A stretch of 64,000 nucleotides of DNA from Actinomycetota bacterium (GCA_005885555.1 VAWN01000024.1:1-64000); one strand, 5' to 3'; positions 52,617 through 61,925 are shown, counted from the stretch's first letter. Program-made: numbers and translations. The notes: generated by a model from the sequence alone, not told the origin.

Positions 52617-55258
52617 GACGCGTCGGAGAAGCGCAGCGAGTCCGGTGCCAGGTCGGGGTGCTCCACGGCGAGCGCGGTCGCCACGGCCTGGTCGAGGGTG
52701 AGCGCGCTGCCCTCGGCGTAGGCCGCGTCGAAGCCGGCGTCGCCCAGTTCCGTGCGGACCCGGCTCTGCCAGGCGGTCCAGTACCCGGCGCCGAGACCGC
52801 TGGCCGGGCCGGGCCCGGGTCCGGCGGCCCGCGCCGCGCCGAACAGCCGCGCGGCGGTGGTCAGGTCGCCGGCCAGCGCGCAGCGCACCGCGAAGGCGTT
52901 GATGACCTCGCATGCCCGGGTATGGAAGCCGTACCCGACGCGCCAGCGCAGCGACACCGCCAGGTGCTCGTGCGCGGCGACCAGGTCGCCCCGGCTCAGC
53001 GCCACGAGACCGAGCAGCAGATCGACGGTACGGCGACCGCGCTCGGCCGGCCGCGCCGCCTCCACGGGTCGGGCCGCGGCGAGCACCTCGGCCGCCTCGT
53101 CCAGCGCGCCCCGCCGCCAGAGCAGCTCGGCGAGCCCGTAGACGGCCGGCAGCGCCTCGGCGAGCACGCCGTTGTGCTGCGCGTACCCGATGACGGTGCG
53201 GCAGATCCGCTCCGACTCGGCGTACTCGCCGACGTTGCGCAGGTGTGCCGCGTACCCGGACCGGACCCGCGCCATGAGCCCCGGCTCGCCGTGCCGCTGG
53301 GCGGCCGCGTCGGCCGCGTGCGCGAACCGCAGCGCCTCGGCATGCTCGCCGTCGACGCAGGCGTGCAGCACGTGGACGTGGTACGCGGCGGCGAGCTCGT
53401 CGTCGGGGATCCGCTCGCCGGCCGCGCCGCTGCGCTCGTACAGCCGGAACAGCCACATCCGGCCCTCGCGGGCCAGGCCCCGTTCCCGCCACCACTGGTC
53501 CAGCCCGACCGCGATGCGCAGGCCCTGCCGGGCGCTGCCGGCGGTGCTCGCCCACCGCAGCGCCGCCCGTACCTCGTCGGCCAGCGGGTCGAGCCCGTGC
53601 AGCGACAGCGTGACCGGCCGCCGGTCGGCGCCCCGGTGGGCGCTCTGGACGGCGTGCAGTGCCCAGTCGGCGTGGCGGTCCCGCGCGGTACCCTCCTCGC
53701 CGGCCTCGACCAGGCGCCGCGCGGCATACCCGCGGACCGGGTCGAGCATCCGGTACGTGGTACCCGACGGCGTCACCTCGGCCTGTACCAGCGACTTGTC
53801 CACCAGGACGGACAGCGCGCCGAGCGGGTCCTCGTCTAGCAGCCACTCCACCGTCGCCAGTGGTACCCGGCCGGCGAACACCGACAGCCAGCGCAGCAGC
53901 CGGGCGGCCTGCGGCGGCAGCGTCCGGTACGACCAGGTGATCGTGCCGTGCAGCGTGGCGTGGCGCCCACCCTCCACAGTGGACGGTCCGGCCAGCAGGT
54001 CGTCCAGCCGGCCGGCCAGCTCGGGCGCGGACAGTACCCGCAGCCGCGCGGCGGCCAGTTCGAGCGCCAGTGGCAACCCGTCCAGCCGCTGCGCGATCCC
54101 CGGCAGGCTGTCCAGCTCGGCCCCCTCCAGCTGGCGGCCGCCCCGGGCCGCCGCGGCGCGCTCGGCCAGCAGCCGTACCGCCTCGCTCGCGCCACCGTCG
54201 CGGTCCGGCCGCAGCGACAGCGGCGGGATCCGCCAGACCACCTCGCCGGGCCGGCCCAGCGGCTCCCGGCTGGTGGCAAGGATCTTCGCCGCCCGGCTGG
54301 CGGACAGCACGCGGTCGGCCAGCGCGGCGGCCGCGACCGGCTGCGCCTCGCAGGTATCGAGGACCAGCAGGAAACGCCGGTTCACCGCGTACTCCACGAT
54401 GGTGTCCAGCACCGGCCGGCCCGGTTCGGGACGCAGCCCCAGCGCCTCGGCCACGGCAAGCGGTACCAGCTCCGGGTCGGTGACCGCGGCCAGATCAGCG
54501 AACCAGGCGCCGTCCGGGTACTCGTCGGCGACCGCGGCCGCGATCTCCACCGCCAGCCGGGTCTTACCGGCGCCGCCCGGCCCGACGACGTTGACCAGCC
54601 GCCGCCCGCCCACCAGGTCGGCGAGTTCGGCGCGCTCGGCCGCCCGGCCGACGAAGGGGGTCACCGCGCGCGGCAGGTTGTGCGCCGCCTCGGTCACCGT
54701 GCGCGGCCGGGGAAACTGCCGCGACAGGCCGGTGGAGACCAGCTGGTACAGCCGCTCCCGGTCGTCGAAGCCGCGCAGCTGGTGCAGGCCCAGGTCGAGC
54801 AGCCACGCCCCGTCAACCAGGTCGCCGGCGTGGCGCGCGGTGGACGCCGAACACAGCACCTGGCCGCCGTGCGCCGCCGCGGCGATCCGCGCCGCGCGGT
54901 GCACCTCCGGGGTGGCGTACTCGCCGCCGCTCGGGTGCGCGAGGCCGGTGTGCAGGCCCATCCGGACCAGCGGGCGGGCCTCCGGTACCGACCATGTATG
55001 GTCGGCCAGTGCCCGCTGCGCCTCGGCGCACGCGGCCAACGCGTTGCGCGCGTCCGGGAACGCGACGAACAGCGAGTCGCCCTCGCTGAACAAGGGGGTA
55101 CCGCCGCAGGAGGACAACGCGCGACGCAGCAGCCGGCGGTGCTCGGTGAGCATGCCGCGGTACCCGGGACCGAGCATCCGCGCCAACCGGGTGGAGCCCT
55201 CGATGTCGGTGAACAGGAACGTCACCAAGCCGTGCGGTAGGTTGATGCATACGGACAC
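52613..55258 (-). CDS. nucleotidyl cyclase - P-loop (STAND) ATPase - TPR regulator
   Basis: 881 residues. A class III cyclase domain comes first (about 10-180): TFLFTDIEGSTRL with metal ligand Asp18 and EGDSLFVAF with Asp61. The transition-state pair reads VHRAARI, that is His where active cyclases usually have Asn, with Arg retained, so activity may be weak or lost. The STAND-type ATPase has GPGGAGKT at 226-233 and LLVLDTCEA as Walker B. A long TPR-like region follows to the C-terminus without a DNA-binding domain. These are signal-integrating proteins whose target is unknown. No clear start signal; ATG/GTG at 55258 taken. Confidence 0.85.
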   Translation of the reverse strand: MSVCINLPHGLVTFLFTDIEGSTRLARMLGPGYRGMLTEHRRLLRRALSSCGGTPLFSEGDSLFVAFPDARNALAACAEAQRALADHTWSVPEARPLVRMGLHTGLAHPSGGEYATPEVHRAARIAAAAHGGQVLCSASTARHAGDLVDGAWLLDLGLHQLRGFDDRERLYQLVSTGLSRQFPRPRTVTEAAHNLPRAVTPFVGRAAERAELADLVGGRRLVNVVGPGGAGKTRLAVEIAAAVADEYPDGAWFADLAAVTDPELVPLAVAEALGLRPEPGRPVLDTIVEYAVNRRFLLVLDTCEAQPVAAAALADRVLSASRAAKILATSREPLGRPGEVVWRIPPLSLRPDRDGGASEAVRLLAERAAAARGGRQLEGAELDSLPGIAQRLDGLPLALELAAARLRVLSAPELAGRLDDLLAGPSTVEGGRHATLHGTITWSYRTLPPQAARLLRWLSVFAGRVPLATVEWLLDEDPLGALSVLVDKSLVQAEVTPSGTTYRMLDPVRGYAARRLVEAGEEGTARDRHADWALHAVQSAHRGADRRPVTLSLHGLDPLADEVRAALRWASTAGSARQGLRIAVGLDQWWRERGLAREGRMWLFRLYERSGAAGERIPDDELAAAYHVHVLHACVDGEHAEALRFAHAADAAAQRHGEPGLMARVRSGYAAHLRNVGEYAESERICRTVIGYAQHNGVLAEALPAVYGLAELLWRRGALDEAAEVLAAARPVEAARPAERGRRTVDLLLGLVALSRGDLVAAHEHLAVSLRWRVGYGFHTRACEVINAFAVRCALAGDLTTAARLFGAARAAGPGPGPASGLGAGYWTAWQSRVRTELGDAGFDAAYAEGSALTLDQAVATALAVEHPDLAPDSLRFSDAS

Positions 55259-55538
55259 TGGTGAACCTCCGCCCCCAGAGGTAGTCGTGCTTCATGCTTT
55301 CGCAGGCCACTGGCTGCCACATCATCAGAACGGGCCGGCACGGACCACCCCAAGGTCGAACCTTGGGCGTGATGGACGATGGACACCGTGACGAGCGGAA
55401 GGCCGCGAGGTGTTACGGGTGGCGTAACGAGATCCGATCGGCCGGGTTGCGGTCCTTCAGGGCAGAACCGGACACCGTCCGGACCGGACACCGTCCGGAT
55501 GGGGTGACGCCATAACGGATACCCGGTGCCGGACCGGC

Positions 55539-55751
55539 CTAACTGCCGCAACCGCAGGCGCCACCGCAGCAGCCGCCGGACGCGCGCGCGGGTCCTCCGG
55601 CCGAGCGGGCACCCAGCGCCACCGTGGACAGTAGCTTCACCGTGTCGTCATGGCCACCCGGGCACCGCGCCGGCGCACCGGCCTCGCTCATCGGTCGGTT
55701 CAGCTCGAAGGTGTCGCCGCAGGCGCGGCAGCGGTACTCGTAGCGCGGCAT
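55539..55751 (-). CDS. FmdB-type zinc-ribbon protein
   Basis: 70 residues from ATG (55749-55751). MPRYEYRCRACGDTFELNRP carries the Cys-x-x-Cys of the FmdB ribbon. The second half has a single Cys-Pro-Gly-Gly-His in place of a second Cys pair, followed by a Gly/Cys-rich tail GGCCGGACGCGS that may bind metal. TAATCT six bases upstream indicates a leaderless mRNA. Confidence 0.88.
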   Translation of the reverse strand: MPRYEYRCRACGDTFELNRPMSEAGAPARCPGGHDDTVKLLSTVALGARSAGGPARASGGCCGGACGCGS

Positions 55752-55763
55752 GCGAACAGATTA
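55752..55763 (-). promoter_or_regulatory. leaderless promoter of the FmdB-type gene (TAATCT)
   Basis: On the minus strand TAATCT (55758-55763) lies six bases before the ATG at 55749-55751. Confidence 0.45.
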
Positions 55764-55807
55764 CGACGACTGGGAGGCTTCGGGGAATCGGTGCAATACT
55801 CGACCGC

Positions 55808-56923
55808 GTGACCCAGCGTCCGCTCCTCCGCTCGGCCACTCCGGAGGTATCCGTTCCGGTACCCCGGCCGCGGCACGCTGCCGGGAAGGCGTCGGCGCAG
55901 CCGCACCGGGATCCGCCGCAGGGATCCATTCTCGGCGGCCGGTCGATCCTGGGCGGTCGATCTCTCCTGGGTGGGCAGTCGGTCTTCGCGTCCCCTCCGG
56001 CACCGCCGGCTGCGCCCGCGGTACGGCCGGCCGCGCCGGTACGGCACCGCCGCCCGGCCCGCATCCTGGCACCGGCCCGGGTCGCCGGCCGCGTCGCCCG
56101 GTCGGCGGGCCGGTCGACGCTGGTCTGGGCGGGCCGGCCGAGCGGGCGGTTCGTGCTGCCGCTGGTGGCGATCGTCGGGCTGCTCGCGGCGACCGGAGCC
56201 GTGGGCAACTATGCGACCCGGGCCAGCGTGCCGCCGGTACACCCGAGTGCCTCGCCGTCGGACCAGGCGCCGAGCGCGGACTCGGCACCGGACCCCAACG
56301 GGGCGAACCCGGACGCCCCCAGCGACCCGAACCTGCCGGCCGGACCGCCACAGAACGTGGTGGCGCAGTGGGCCAAGCGGATGTCGCCGGCGGTCGGCAT
56401 CTCCGAGACGGCGCTGAAGGCGTACGGGTACGCCACGCTGCGGGTCGCCGCCGACGCGCCGGCCTGCCACCTGGCGTGGACCACGCTGGCCGCGATCGGC
56501 AAGGTGGAGTCCGACCACGGCACCGCGAACAAGGCGACGCTGCAGCCGGACGGCATGACCCAGCCGCTGATCGTCGGTGCGCCGCTGGACGGCCAGGGCG
56601 GGCGGCAACTGGTACCGGACTCCGACAACGGGCGGTACGACGGCGACCGGGTCTACGACCGCGCGGTCGGGCCGATGCAGTTCCTGCCGAGCACCTGGCT
56701 GCGGTACCAGACCGACGCCGACCAGGACGGCCGGTCCGACCCGAACGACATCAACGACGCGGCCCTCGCCGCCGGCGAGTACCTGTGTGCCGGCGGTAAG
56801 GATCTGGCGACCGTGGGCGGCTGGTGGGGCGCCATCTACAGCTACAACCAGCTGCAGGCGTACGCCAAGAGCGTGTTCGACGCGGCCAACGACTACGGCT
56901 TGCGGAGCCGGTCTGTCGCGTAG
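55808..56923 (+). CDS. membrane-anchored lytic transglycosylase-like protein
   Basis: 371 residues from GTG (55808-55810). The cytoplasmic N-terminus (1-105) is Pro/Arg/Ala-rich and contains three tandem copies of (I/L)LGGRS-type sequence (near 55925-55985, 18-base units). One membrane helix lies at about 113-135 (RFVLPLVAIVGLLAATGAVG). The extracellular SLT-like domain (about 190-365) has TTLAAIGKVESDHGTANKAT, whose Glu is the expected catalytic residue, and VGPMQFLPSTW. It would cleave peptidoglycan during growth or division. It is divergent from the FmdB-type gene. Confidence 0.87.
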   Translation: MTQRPLLRSATPEVSVPVPRPRHAAGKASAQPHRDPPQGSILGGRSILGGRSLLGGQSVFASPPAPPAAPAVRPAAPVRHRRPARILAPARVAGRVARSAGRSTLVWAGRPSGRFVLPLVAIVGLLAATGAVGNYATRASVPPVHPSASPSDQAPSADSAPDPNGANPDAPSDPNLPAGPPQNVVAQWAKRMSPAVGISETALKAYGYATLRVAADAPACHLAWTTLAAIGKVESDHGTANKATLQPDGMTQPLIVGAPLDGQGGRQLVPDSDNGRYDGDRVYDRAVGPMQFLPSTWLRYQTDADQDGRSDPNDINDAALAAGEYLCAGGKDLATVGGWWGAIYSYNQLQAYAKSVFDAANDYGLRSRSVA

Positions 56924-56988
56924 CGTTGTGACAATCTCCCGTAGCGTAAAGTTCGCATGCGCTAGTACTTTCGCGGAACCCGCTTTGT

Positions 56989-58032
56989 ATGCAAGCTAGA
57001 CGGGTGATGGTACGCGAGTGGGATCCTCGAACCGCGCCGTCCGTCGAGATCGAGGCAGTGCTCACCACACTGAACGCAGCCATCGCAACAGATCTCCCGG
57101 ACGACCCGACGTGGCGGATCGACTCCTTCCGTGAGTACCTCGCCGTGACCATGCCCGGCGAGCGGCGGGTCTGCTGGCTGGCCGAGGAGGAACCGGGCGC
57201 GTCGCACCACGGCAAGCCGCCGCTCGGGATGGCCAACATAGTGCTGGTCGCCGACCTCGGGGTACTGGAGATCACCGTGGATCCGGCGGTCCGGCGCAAG
57301 GGCATCGGGCACGAACTGCTCGGTGCGGTGGCCCAGCGCGCCTACGCCGAAGGGCTGCCGTCGGTCGCGGTGGAGGTCGTCGGCGACACACCGGCCGTGA
57401 AGTTCTACGAGCACTACGACTTCCAGTGCGCGTACGTCGAGTTCCGCAACGTTCTGCAACTGTCCACAGTGGACTGGTACCGGCTCGGCGAGATGGCCCG
57501 CGGCATCGGCTCCGGATACCGCATCGAGTACTACCCGGGCGGCCCGCCGGAGGAGCTGTACGAGGCGTACGCCGAAGCCAAGGCGATCGTCCGGGAGTCC
57601 TACGACTCCAGCGACCTGGAGCTGCGGCCGGCGTCGTACGACCCGGAACGGCTGCGGGCCAGCCTCGCCACGCTGCACGCCCGCGGGCTGCGCCCCTACA
57701 TCGTGGTCGGCATCCACGAACCGACCGGCAAGATCGCCGGGCTCACCGAGGTCGTGGTGGCCGCGCAGCATCCGTCGCGGGCCGACCAGTACGACACGGT
57801 CGTGGTACCGGCGCACCGCGGGTACGGCCTCGGCCGGGCGCTGAAGGCGCGGATGCTCTTCGAGCTGCGCTCCGCCGAGCCGCGGCTGACCGAGGTGCAG
57901 ACCTGGAACGCGTTCGAGAACGAGCCGATGCTGAAGGTCAACGCCGAGCTCGGGTTCGAGCCCGACCGGCAGTGGTCGGAGTACGAGGCCGACGTCGCCG
58001 AACTGGTCCGCCGCTTCGACAAGGACGACTGA
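56989..58032 (+). CDS. tandem GNAT acetyltransferase
   Basis: 347 residues (341 from the ATG at 57007). Two GNAT domains: the first (about 10-165) has the acetyl-CoA loop VDPAVRRKGIGHELL; the second (about 190-340) has VVPAHRGYGLGRALKARMLF and ENEPMLKVNAELGFEPDRQW. Double-GNAT proteins include mycothiol synthase, but the motifs here are of the generic type and I do not assign a substrate. A GTCCACAGTGGAC is inside (57462-57474). RBS unclear. Confidence 0.82.
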   Translation: MQARRVMVREWDPRTAPSVEIEAVLTTLNAAIATDLPDDPTWRIDSFREYLAVTMPGERRVCWLAEEEPGASHHGKPPLGMANIVLVADLGVLEITVDPAVRRKGIGHELLGAVAQRAYAEGLPSVAVEVVGDTPAVKFYEHYDFQCAYVEFRNVLQLSTVDWYRLGEMARGIGSGYRIEYYPGGPPEELYEAYAEAKAIVRESYDSSDLELRPASYDPERLRASLATLHARGLRPYIVVGIHEPTGKIAGLTEVVVAAQHPSRADQYDTVVVPAHRGYGLGRALKARMLFELRSAEPRLTEVQTWNAFENEPMLKVNAELGFEPDRQWSEYEADVAELVRRFDKDD

Positions 58033-58060
58033 GCGTCCCGTCCGTTCGCTTCGCGGCGGC

Positions 58061-58558
58061 TCAGACGTTCACCTCCGCGGTCCGTTTGGTGAGCGCGCCG
58101 CCGGCCCGCCAGGACCAGATCTCCTCCCGCTCCGGGTCGGTGCCGCCGAACCGTAGGAAGCCGGCCGACTCCACGTCGACCGCGAAGCAGTGGTACGGCT
58201 CGTGCGGCCGCCAGGCGATCCGCTTGAAGATCGCGTCTTCATAGGCCCGCTTGACCTCCGGATCGGTCACCTCGACCGCCCGGCCGTAGAGCTTGACGTC
58301 GCCGTCGGGGTTGTCCTTGCCGGGCGGCCAGCTGTGTACCGTCGCGCGCGGATCGCGCAGCAGGTCCCGCGCCTTCACCGACCGGTGGATCATGCCGATG
58401 AGCAGGTTGCCCGCCGCGAAGTCACACTCCACCGCGCTGATGCGCGGGGTGCCGTCCGGTCGCAGGGTGCCGAGCAGGACCAGCTGGTCGCGGGCGAACC
58501 GGGTTTCGGCCAGCGCCGCCAACTCCGCGCAGTGTTCCGAGAACTCTTTCCAGTGCAT
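58061..58558 (-). CDS. pyridoxamine-5'-phosphate-oxidase-like flavin/heme split-barrel protein
   Basis: 165 residues. LVLLGTLRPDGTPRISAVEC is the first strand pair of the FMN-binding split barrel; HRSVKARDLLRDPRATVHSW and DVKLYGRAVEVTDPEVKRAY follow. Members reduce F420/FMN substrates or bind heme. The ATG is one base beyond the hemB stop, so it is translated with hemB, which makes a heme-related role plausible. Confidence 0.82.
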   Translation of the reverse strand: MHWKEFSEHCAELAALAETRFARDQLVLLGTLRPDGTPRISAVECDFAAGNLLIGMIHRSVKARDLLRDPRATVHSWPPGKDNPDGDVKLYGRAVEVTDPEVKRAYEDAIFKRIAWRPHEPYHCFAVDVESAGFLRFGGTDPEREEIWSWRAGGALTKRTAEVNV

Positions 58559-58559
58559 G

Positions 58560-59543
58560 TCAGGACGCCTCGCGCAGCAGGCGGGCCGCCTCGACCGCCC
58601 AGTACGTGAGGATGATCTGCGCGCCGGCCCGGCGGATCGCGGTCAGCGTCTCCAGCATCACCCGGTCCCGGTCCAGCCAGCCGTTCGCGGCCGCCGCCTC
58701 GACCATCGCGTACTCGCCGGAGACCTGGTACGCCGCGACGGGTACCTCGACCGCGGCCGCCACCGTGGAGATCACGTCGAGGTACGGCAGCGCCGGCTTG
58801 ACCATCACGATGTCGGCGCCCTCGGACACGTCCAGCGCGACCTCCCGCAGCGCCTCCCGCCCGTTGGCCGGATCCTGCTGGTACGCGCGGCGGTCGCCGG
58901 TCAGCGTCGACTCGACCGCGTCGCGGAACGGCCCGTAGAAGCCGGAGGCGTACTTCGCCGCATACGCCAGCACCACCACGTCGGGGTACCCGGCGGCGTC
59001 CAGCGCGTGCCGGACCACCGCGACCTGACCGTCCATCATCCCGGACAGCCCCACGACGTGTACCCCGGCCACCGCCTGCGCCACGGCCATCACCGCGTAC
59101 CGGGTCAGCGTCGCGTCGTTGTCCACGCTGCCGTCGGCGGCCAGGACGCCGCAGTGCCCGTGCGAGGTGAACTCGTCGAGGCACAGGTCGCCCATCACCA
59201 CGGTGGCTTCGCCGACTTCGGCCGCCACGTCACGGATCGCGACGTTGAGGATGCCGTCGGGGTCGGTCGCGCCGGAGCCGACCGGGTCGCGGGTCTCCGG
59301 TACCCCGAAAAGCATCAGCCCGCCGACGCCGGCCTCGACGGCCGCGGCGGCCGCCTTGCGCAGCGACTCCCGGGAGTGCTGCACGACCCCCGGCAGCGAG
59401 GCCACCGGCCGCGGTTCGGTCAGGCCCTCCTTGACGAACATGGGCAGGACCAGCTCCCGGGGGCTGACCGTGGTCTCCCCCACCAGCCGGCGCAGCGCGG
59501 CCGTCTGCCGCAGTCGCCGCGGCCGGACGTCTGGATAGGTCAC
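58560..59543 (-). CDS. hemB: delta-aminolevulinic acid dehydratase (porphobilinogen synthase)
   Basis: 327 residues from GTG (59541-59543) after GAGAGGAG. It condenses two aminolevulinates to porphobilinogen. The Schiff-base lysines are in [16 protein letters not shown] and [14 protein letters not shown]. In the metal site [16 protein letters not shown], two of the three zinc-type cysteines remain and the middle one is Asp. It is separated from hemC/hemD by a TetR/MFS pair of about 2.3 kb. Confidence 0.95.
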   Translation of the reverse strand: MTYPDVRPRRLRQTAALRRLVGETTVSPRELVLPMFVKEGLTEPRPVASLPGVVQHSRESLRKAAAAAVEAGVGGLMLFGVPETRDPVGSGATDPDGILNVAIRDVAAEVGEATVVMGDLCLDEFTSHGHCGVLAADGSVDNDATLTRYAVMAVAQAVAGVHVVGLSGMMDGQVAVVRHALDAAGYPDVVVLAYAAKYASGFYGPFRDAVESTLTGDRRAYQQDPANGREALREVALDVSEGADIVMVKPALPYLDVISTVAAAVEVPVAAYQVSGEYAMVEAAAANGWLDRDRVMLETLTAIRRAGAQIILTYWAVEAARLLREAS

Positions 59544-59663
59544 CGTCGTGCTCCTCTCCGGGCCAACGACGAAAAGGGTACGCTCACCGCCCGTGACCGC
59601 ACGCCCGGCCGATGCCGTCCAGTACCACGGTCGCGGCCTCCCGCAGGCGTTGCCGGTCCACGC

Positions 59664-60305
59664 TCAGCCGCGGGCCGACGGGTAGTTGATGCCCTGTTCG
59701 AGCAGGGACAGCGCGCGGTCGGCGAGGGCCGACGCGGGCGTGTCCGGTTCCGCGGCGCGCCACGCGGCCATCGCCGTCTGCACCGCGGTGGTCGCGACCG
59801 CCGCGACGAACACCGGCCGCGGGTCGGTGGCCGGGTCGACGCCCATCCGTTCGGCGATCCGCCGGCCCAGCTCGTCCAGCCGCGGGGTGCACGCCTCCAG
59901 GCTGCGGGCGTAGACGGCGGGGTTGTCCCGGATCATCTGCTGCACGCAGCTGAACCGCTCCGCGTCGAATCCGGCGGTACCGTTCTCGCACGCCTGGACC
60001 GTCGCGACGGTGGCGTGCCGCAGCGCGGTGACCACCGGCTCGTCCGGCGGCCGCGCGGCGAACGCCGCGTACAGCGTGTCGAACTGCTGGTCCTGCAAGG
60101 TGAGCGCAACGTCCTCTTTGGACTCGAAGTACCGGAAGAACGTGCGCGGCGACAGCTCCACCGCCTCGGCGATCTCGTCGACGGTGGTGGCGTCGAAGCC
60201 CTGGCGCCGGAACAGCTCGAACGCGGCGTCCACCAGCGCGTCGCGGGTGCGCTGCTTCTTGCGCTCCCGCAGCCCGGCAGCGGGCTGCGTCGATACCCTG
60301 GCCAT
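59664..60305 (-). CDS. TetR-family transcriptional regulator
   Basis: 213 residues. The helix-turn-helix (about 15-60) is RTRDALVDAAFELFRRQGFD with TTVDEIAEAVELSPRTFFRY. The ligand-binding part is of the common MftR-like type. It has a leaderless promoter and is divergent from a DHA2-type exporter, which it presumably represses. After its TGA, another frame reads [17 protein letters not shown], like a TetR C-terminus, so the tail may have been altered by a frameshift. Confidence 0.9.
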   Translation of the reverse strand: MARVSTQPAAGLRERKKQRTRDALVDAAFELFRRQGFDATTVDEIAEAVELSPRTFFRYFESKEDVALTLQDQQFDTLYAAFAARPPDEPVVTALRHATVATVQACENGTAGFDAERFSCVQQMIRDNPAVYARSLEACTPRLDELGRRIAERMGVDPATDPRPVFVAAVATTAVQTAMAAWRAAEPDTPASALADRALSLLEQGINYPSARG

Positions 60306-60317
60306 GCGGGCAGTCTA
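60306..60317 (-). promoter_or_regulatory. leaderless promoter of the TetR gene (TAGACT)
   Basis: On the minus strand TAGACT (60312-60317) is six bases before the ATG. Confidence 0.5.
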
Positions 60318-60333
60318 GCGCACCAGACAGGAC

Positions 60334-60394
60334 GTGACAGGAGTCACTCTGCGCCGGAAGTCAGTTGACGACTCATGTCATGAGGTGACAGATT
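60334..60394 (+). promoter_or_regulatory. MFS promoter with two candidate operators
   Basis: TTGACG (60365-60370) and CAGATT (60389-60394) are 18 bases apart and suggest a transcript that begins at or near the ATG at 60401. The perfect palindrome CTCATG-T-CATGAG (60372-60384) fills the spacer. A second inverted repeat, GTGAC-AGGA-GTCAC (60334-60347), lies between it and the TetR start. Both are natural binding sites for the TetR protein encoded next door. Confidence 0.6.
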
Positions 60395-60400
60395 CGCCTC

Positions 60401-61912
60401 ATGACTCAGCTCCAAGACACCGCCCCGGCGCCCGCAGCGCGCGCCGGCGCGGGTACGGGCGACCCGCGGCGCTGGCTCGCCCTCCTGGTCATCGCGATCG
60501 CCCAGCTGATGGTGGTACTGGACGCCACGATCGTGAACATCGCCATGCCCTCGGCACAGCAGCAGCTGCACATCTCCGACGCCAACCGGCAGTGGATCGT
60601 CACCGCGTACACCCTCGCGTTCGGTGGCCTGCTCCTGCTCGGCGGCCGGATCGCCGACTACGTCGGGCGCAAACGGATCTTCCTCATCGGCCTGCTCGGC
60701 TTCGCCGGCGCCTCCGCGCTCGGTGGTGCCGCCGGCAACGCCGGTACCCTGTTCGCCGCGCGCGGGCTGCAGGGCCTGTTCGGCGCCCTGCTCGCCCCGG
60801 CCGCCCTCGCGCTGATCACCGTCACCTTCACCGAGGAGAAGGAGCGGGCCAGGGCCTTCGGCGTGTTCGGCGCCATCTCCGGCGTCGGCGCGGCGATCGG
60901 GCTGATCATGGGTGGCCTGCTCACCGAGTACACCAGCTGGCGATGGTGCCTGCTGGTGAACATCCCGATCGCGCTGATCGCGTTCGCCCTGGCGCTGCCG
61001 ATCGTCAAGGAGAGCCGGGCGCACGGCAACACGCGGTACGACGTGCCCGGCGCGGTACTGGCCACCGGCGGCCTGCTCGCCCTGGTGTACGGGTTCACCA
61101 AGGCGGCCGAGGACGGCTGGACGGCCGGCGTCACGCTGGCGTTCTTCGCAGCCGCCGCGGTAATGCTGGTCGGCTTCGTGGTGGTCGAGGCGGTCGCGGC
61201 CAACCCGCTGCTGCCGCTGCGCGTCGTGGCGCACCGCAACCGGGGCGGCTCGTTCCTCGTCTCGGTGCTGATGGGCGCCGGCATCATGGGCATGTTCCTG
61301 TTCATGACGTACTACTTCCAGGGCACCCTGCACTACTCGCCGCTGCGCACCGGGATCGCGTACCTGCCGTTCTCCGGCGCGCTGATCGTCACCGCGATCG
61401 TCGGCAGCGGGCTGCTGCCCCGGGTCGGGCCGCGGGCCATGATGACCACCGGCGGGGTACTGGCCACGATCGGCATGGTGTGGCTGACCCAACTGAAGAT
61501 CGACTCGTCGTACCCGACGTTCATCCTGCCGGCGTTCCTCATCATGGCGGCCGGCATGGGCCTGGTCTTCGTACCGCTGGGCAACACCGCGCTGACCGGG
61601 GTCGCCGACCACGACGCCGGGGTGGCCAGCGCCATGGTGAACACCACCCAGCAGGTCGGCGCCTCGCTCGGCGTGGCACTGCTCAACACCGTGTTCACCA
61701 ACGCCACCACGTCCTACGTCACCGCGCACGGTCCGCAGGCCGCGCAGTTGGGCGTGGTGCACGGGTACAACGTGGCGTTCACGGTGAGCGCGGTGCTGCT
61801 GGCCGCCGCGGCGCTGACGGTGTTCCTGCTGATCCGCCGCAACCGGCGCGACCGACCCGCCGAGCCGGCCGTGCCCACGCAGACGCCGGAACTGGCGGCG
61901 ACCGCCGCCTGA
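60401..61912 (+). CDS. DHA2-type (14-helix) MFS drug exporter
   Basis: 503 residues, about 14 helices. Motif C of the DHA2 family is LMVVLDATIVNIAMPSAQQQ (helix 1), and GGRIADYVGRKRIFLIGL is motif A. Proton-driven export of drugs or natural products is likely. A divergent TetR gene and operator-like palindromes suggest substrate-induced expression. It is convergent with the hemD fusion gene, with a shared hairpin between. Confidence 0.93.
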   Translation: MTQLQDTAPAPAARAGAGTGDPRRWLALLVIAIAQLMVVLDATIVNIAMPSAQQQLHISDANRQWIVTAYTLAFGGLLLLGGRIADYVGRKRIFLIGLLGFAGASALGGAAGNAGTLFAARGLQGLFGALLAPAALALITVTFTEEKERARAFGVFGAISGVGAAIGLIMGGLLTEYTSWRWCLLVNIPIALIAFALALPIVKESRAHGNTRYDVPGAVLATGGLLALVYGFTKAAEDGWTAGVTLAFFAAAAVMLVGFVVVEAVAANPLLPLRVVAHRNRGGSFLVSVLMGAGIMGMFLFMTYYFQGTLHYSPLRTGIAYLPFSGALIVTAIVGSGLLPRVGPRAMMTTGGVLATIGMVWLTQLKIDSSYPTFILPAFLIMAAGMGLVFVPLGNTALTGVADHDAGVASAMVNTTQQVGASLGVALLNTVFTNATTSYVTAHGPQAAQLGVVHGYNVAFTVSAVLLAAAALTVFLLIRRNRRDRPAEPAVPTQTPELAATAA

Positions 61913-61925
61913 GGCGCGTCGCGTC

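Noticed and set aside
58022-58075. Weak CTGAGC/GCTCAG hairpin between the GNAT and oxidase-like genes
   Set aside because: Six-base arms with a poorly paired interior are expected by chance at this GC content.
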